DNA of 12,669 nt from the NCBI GenBank assembly GCA_937981305.1, contig CALJPB010000335.1:1-12669 (forward strand), in the 5' to 3' direction. The stretch is from an uncultured Selenomonas sp. GTDB lineage: Bacteria > Bacillota > Negativicutes > Selenomonadales > Selenomonadaceae. The notes beneath the pieces are model-generated. The model did not search any database. It was not told the DNA's origin and saw only the letters and a list, made by a program, of their open reading frames with translations. Shown here piece after piece: positions 12,417 through 12,669 of this stretch (position 1 is the first letter of the stretch; each line of letters starts with the position of its first letter). A program made the position numbers and the translations under genes.

Positions 12417-12669
12417 ATGGAAAATAAGGACATTCTCTTTGTCGGCTATCCGAAGTGCTCGACCTGTCAGAAGGCGGAGAAGTTTCTGCGTGCGCATGGG
12501 TGCGATGCACCGATGCGCGACATCAAGACGGAGAAGCCGACGGCAGACGAGCTGCGTGCGTGGCACGAGAAGAGCGCTCTGCCGCTGAAGCGTTTCTTCA
12601 ATACGAGCGGCATGATCTACCGCGAGCTTGCGCTGAAGGACAAGCTGCCCGCAATGACGGAGGAGGAGC
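12417..12669 (+). CDS. ArsC/Spx-family protein, N-terminal part
   Basis: The frame is open to the right edge, so 84 residues are visible of an expected 115-120. ILFVGYPKCSTCQKAEKFL places a CxxC (Cys14, Cys17) at the start of the thioredoxin-like fold, as in the ArsC/YffB/Spx family. DIKTEKPTADELRAWHEKS and PLKRFFNTSGMIYRELALKDKLPAMTEEE follow the usual order. Members are glutathione- or thioredoxin-linked reductases (YffB, ArsC) or RNA-polymerase-binding regulators (Spx, MgsR). PLKRFFNTSG is typical of the YffB-like unassigned members rather than of Spx, but the deciding C-terminus is missing. The ATG has CGGAGG about 7 nt upstream. The gene diverges from Hsp20, and shared stress control is possible. 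Confidence 0.82.
   Translation, partial: MENKDILFVGYPKCSTCQKAEKFLRAHGCDAPMRDIKTEKPTADELRAWHEKSALPLKRFFNTSGMIYRELALKDKLPAMTEEE

Overview
The window looks like a chromosomal stretch of a GC-rich anaerobic Firmicute of the Negativicutes (Selenomonas/Centipeda/Mitsuokella type). This is inferred from gene content (AspA with a DcuC carrier for fumarate metabolism, peptide and pyroglutamate catabolism, an Hsp20 with CtsR-like boxes), strong AGGAGG ribosome sites and GC-rich codon use. No 16S or other marker is present to confirm it.

Left edge (1-580): an AT-richer plus-strand C-terminal fragment resembling a family 1 pectate lyase. Its stop codon lies in a hairpin. About 240 bp without a gene follow, holding a second hairpin and a long imperfect inverted repeat that resembles insertion-sequence or MITE ends.

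581-1926 (minus strand): a secreted protein of unknown function followed by a flavin/pyridoxamine-phosphate-oxidase-fold protein, probably one transcript, then a gene-free stretch ending in a two-sided terminator. 1927-3954 (minus): an OPT-family oligopeptide transporter with a clear promoter.

4094-4676: no convincing protein gene. The minus strand has a near-consensus promoter (TTGACA, 17 bp, TATACT), tandem hairpins at the predicted 5' end, internal short hairpins and a strong terminator. Together they outline a stand-alone RNA of about 550 nt. I cannot assign it to a known class, and it is the best candidate here for something undescribed.

4806-11553 (minus): a peptide and amino-acid catabolism block. 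In transcription order it reads gamma-glutamylcyclotransferase-like protein, DUF969 and DUF979 membrane proteins, pyroglutamyl peptidase (Pcp), aspartase (AspA), DcuC-type C4-dicarboxylate carrier, and an M20 PepT-like peptidase. The first four form a plausible pyroglutamate (5-oxoproline) module. AspA and DcuC together would deaminate aspartate to fumarate and exchange C4-dicarboxylates during fumarate respiration. Large hairpins interrupt the run after the cyclotransferase and after aspA, and a perfect dyad overlaps a possible promoter of dcuC.

11661-12669: an Hsp20 small heat-shock gene (minus) is divergent from an ArsC/Spx-family gene (plus) that runs off the window. Between them lie two good promoters and three CtsR-like heptads at an unusual 8-bp spacing.
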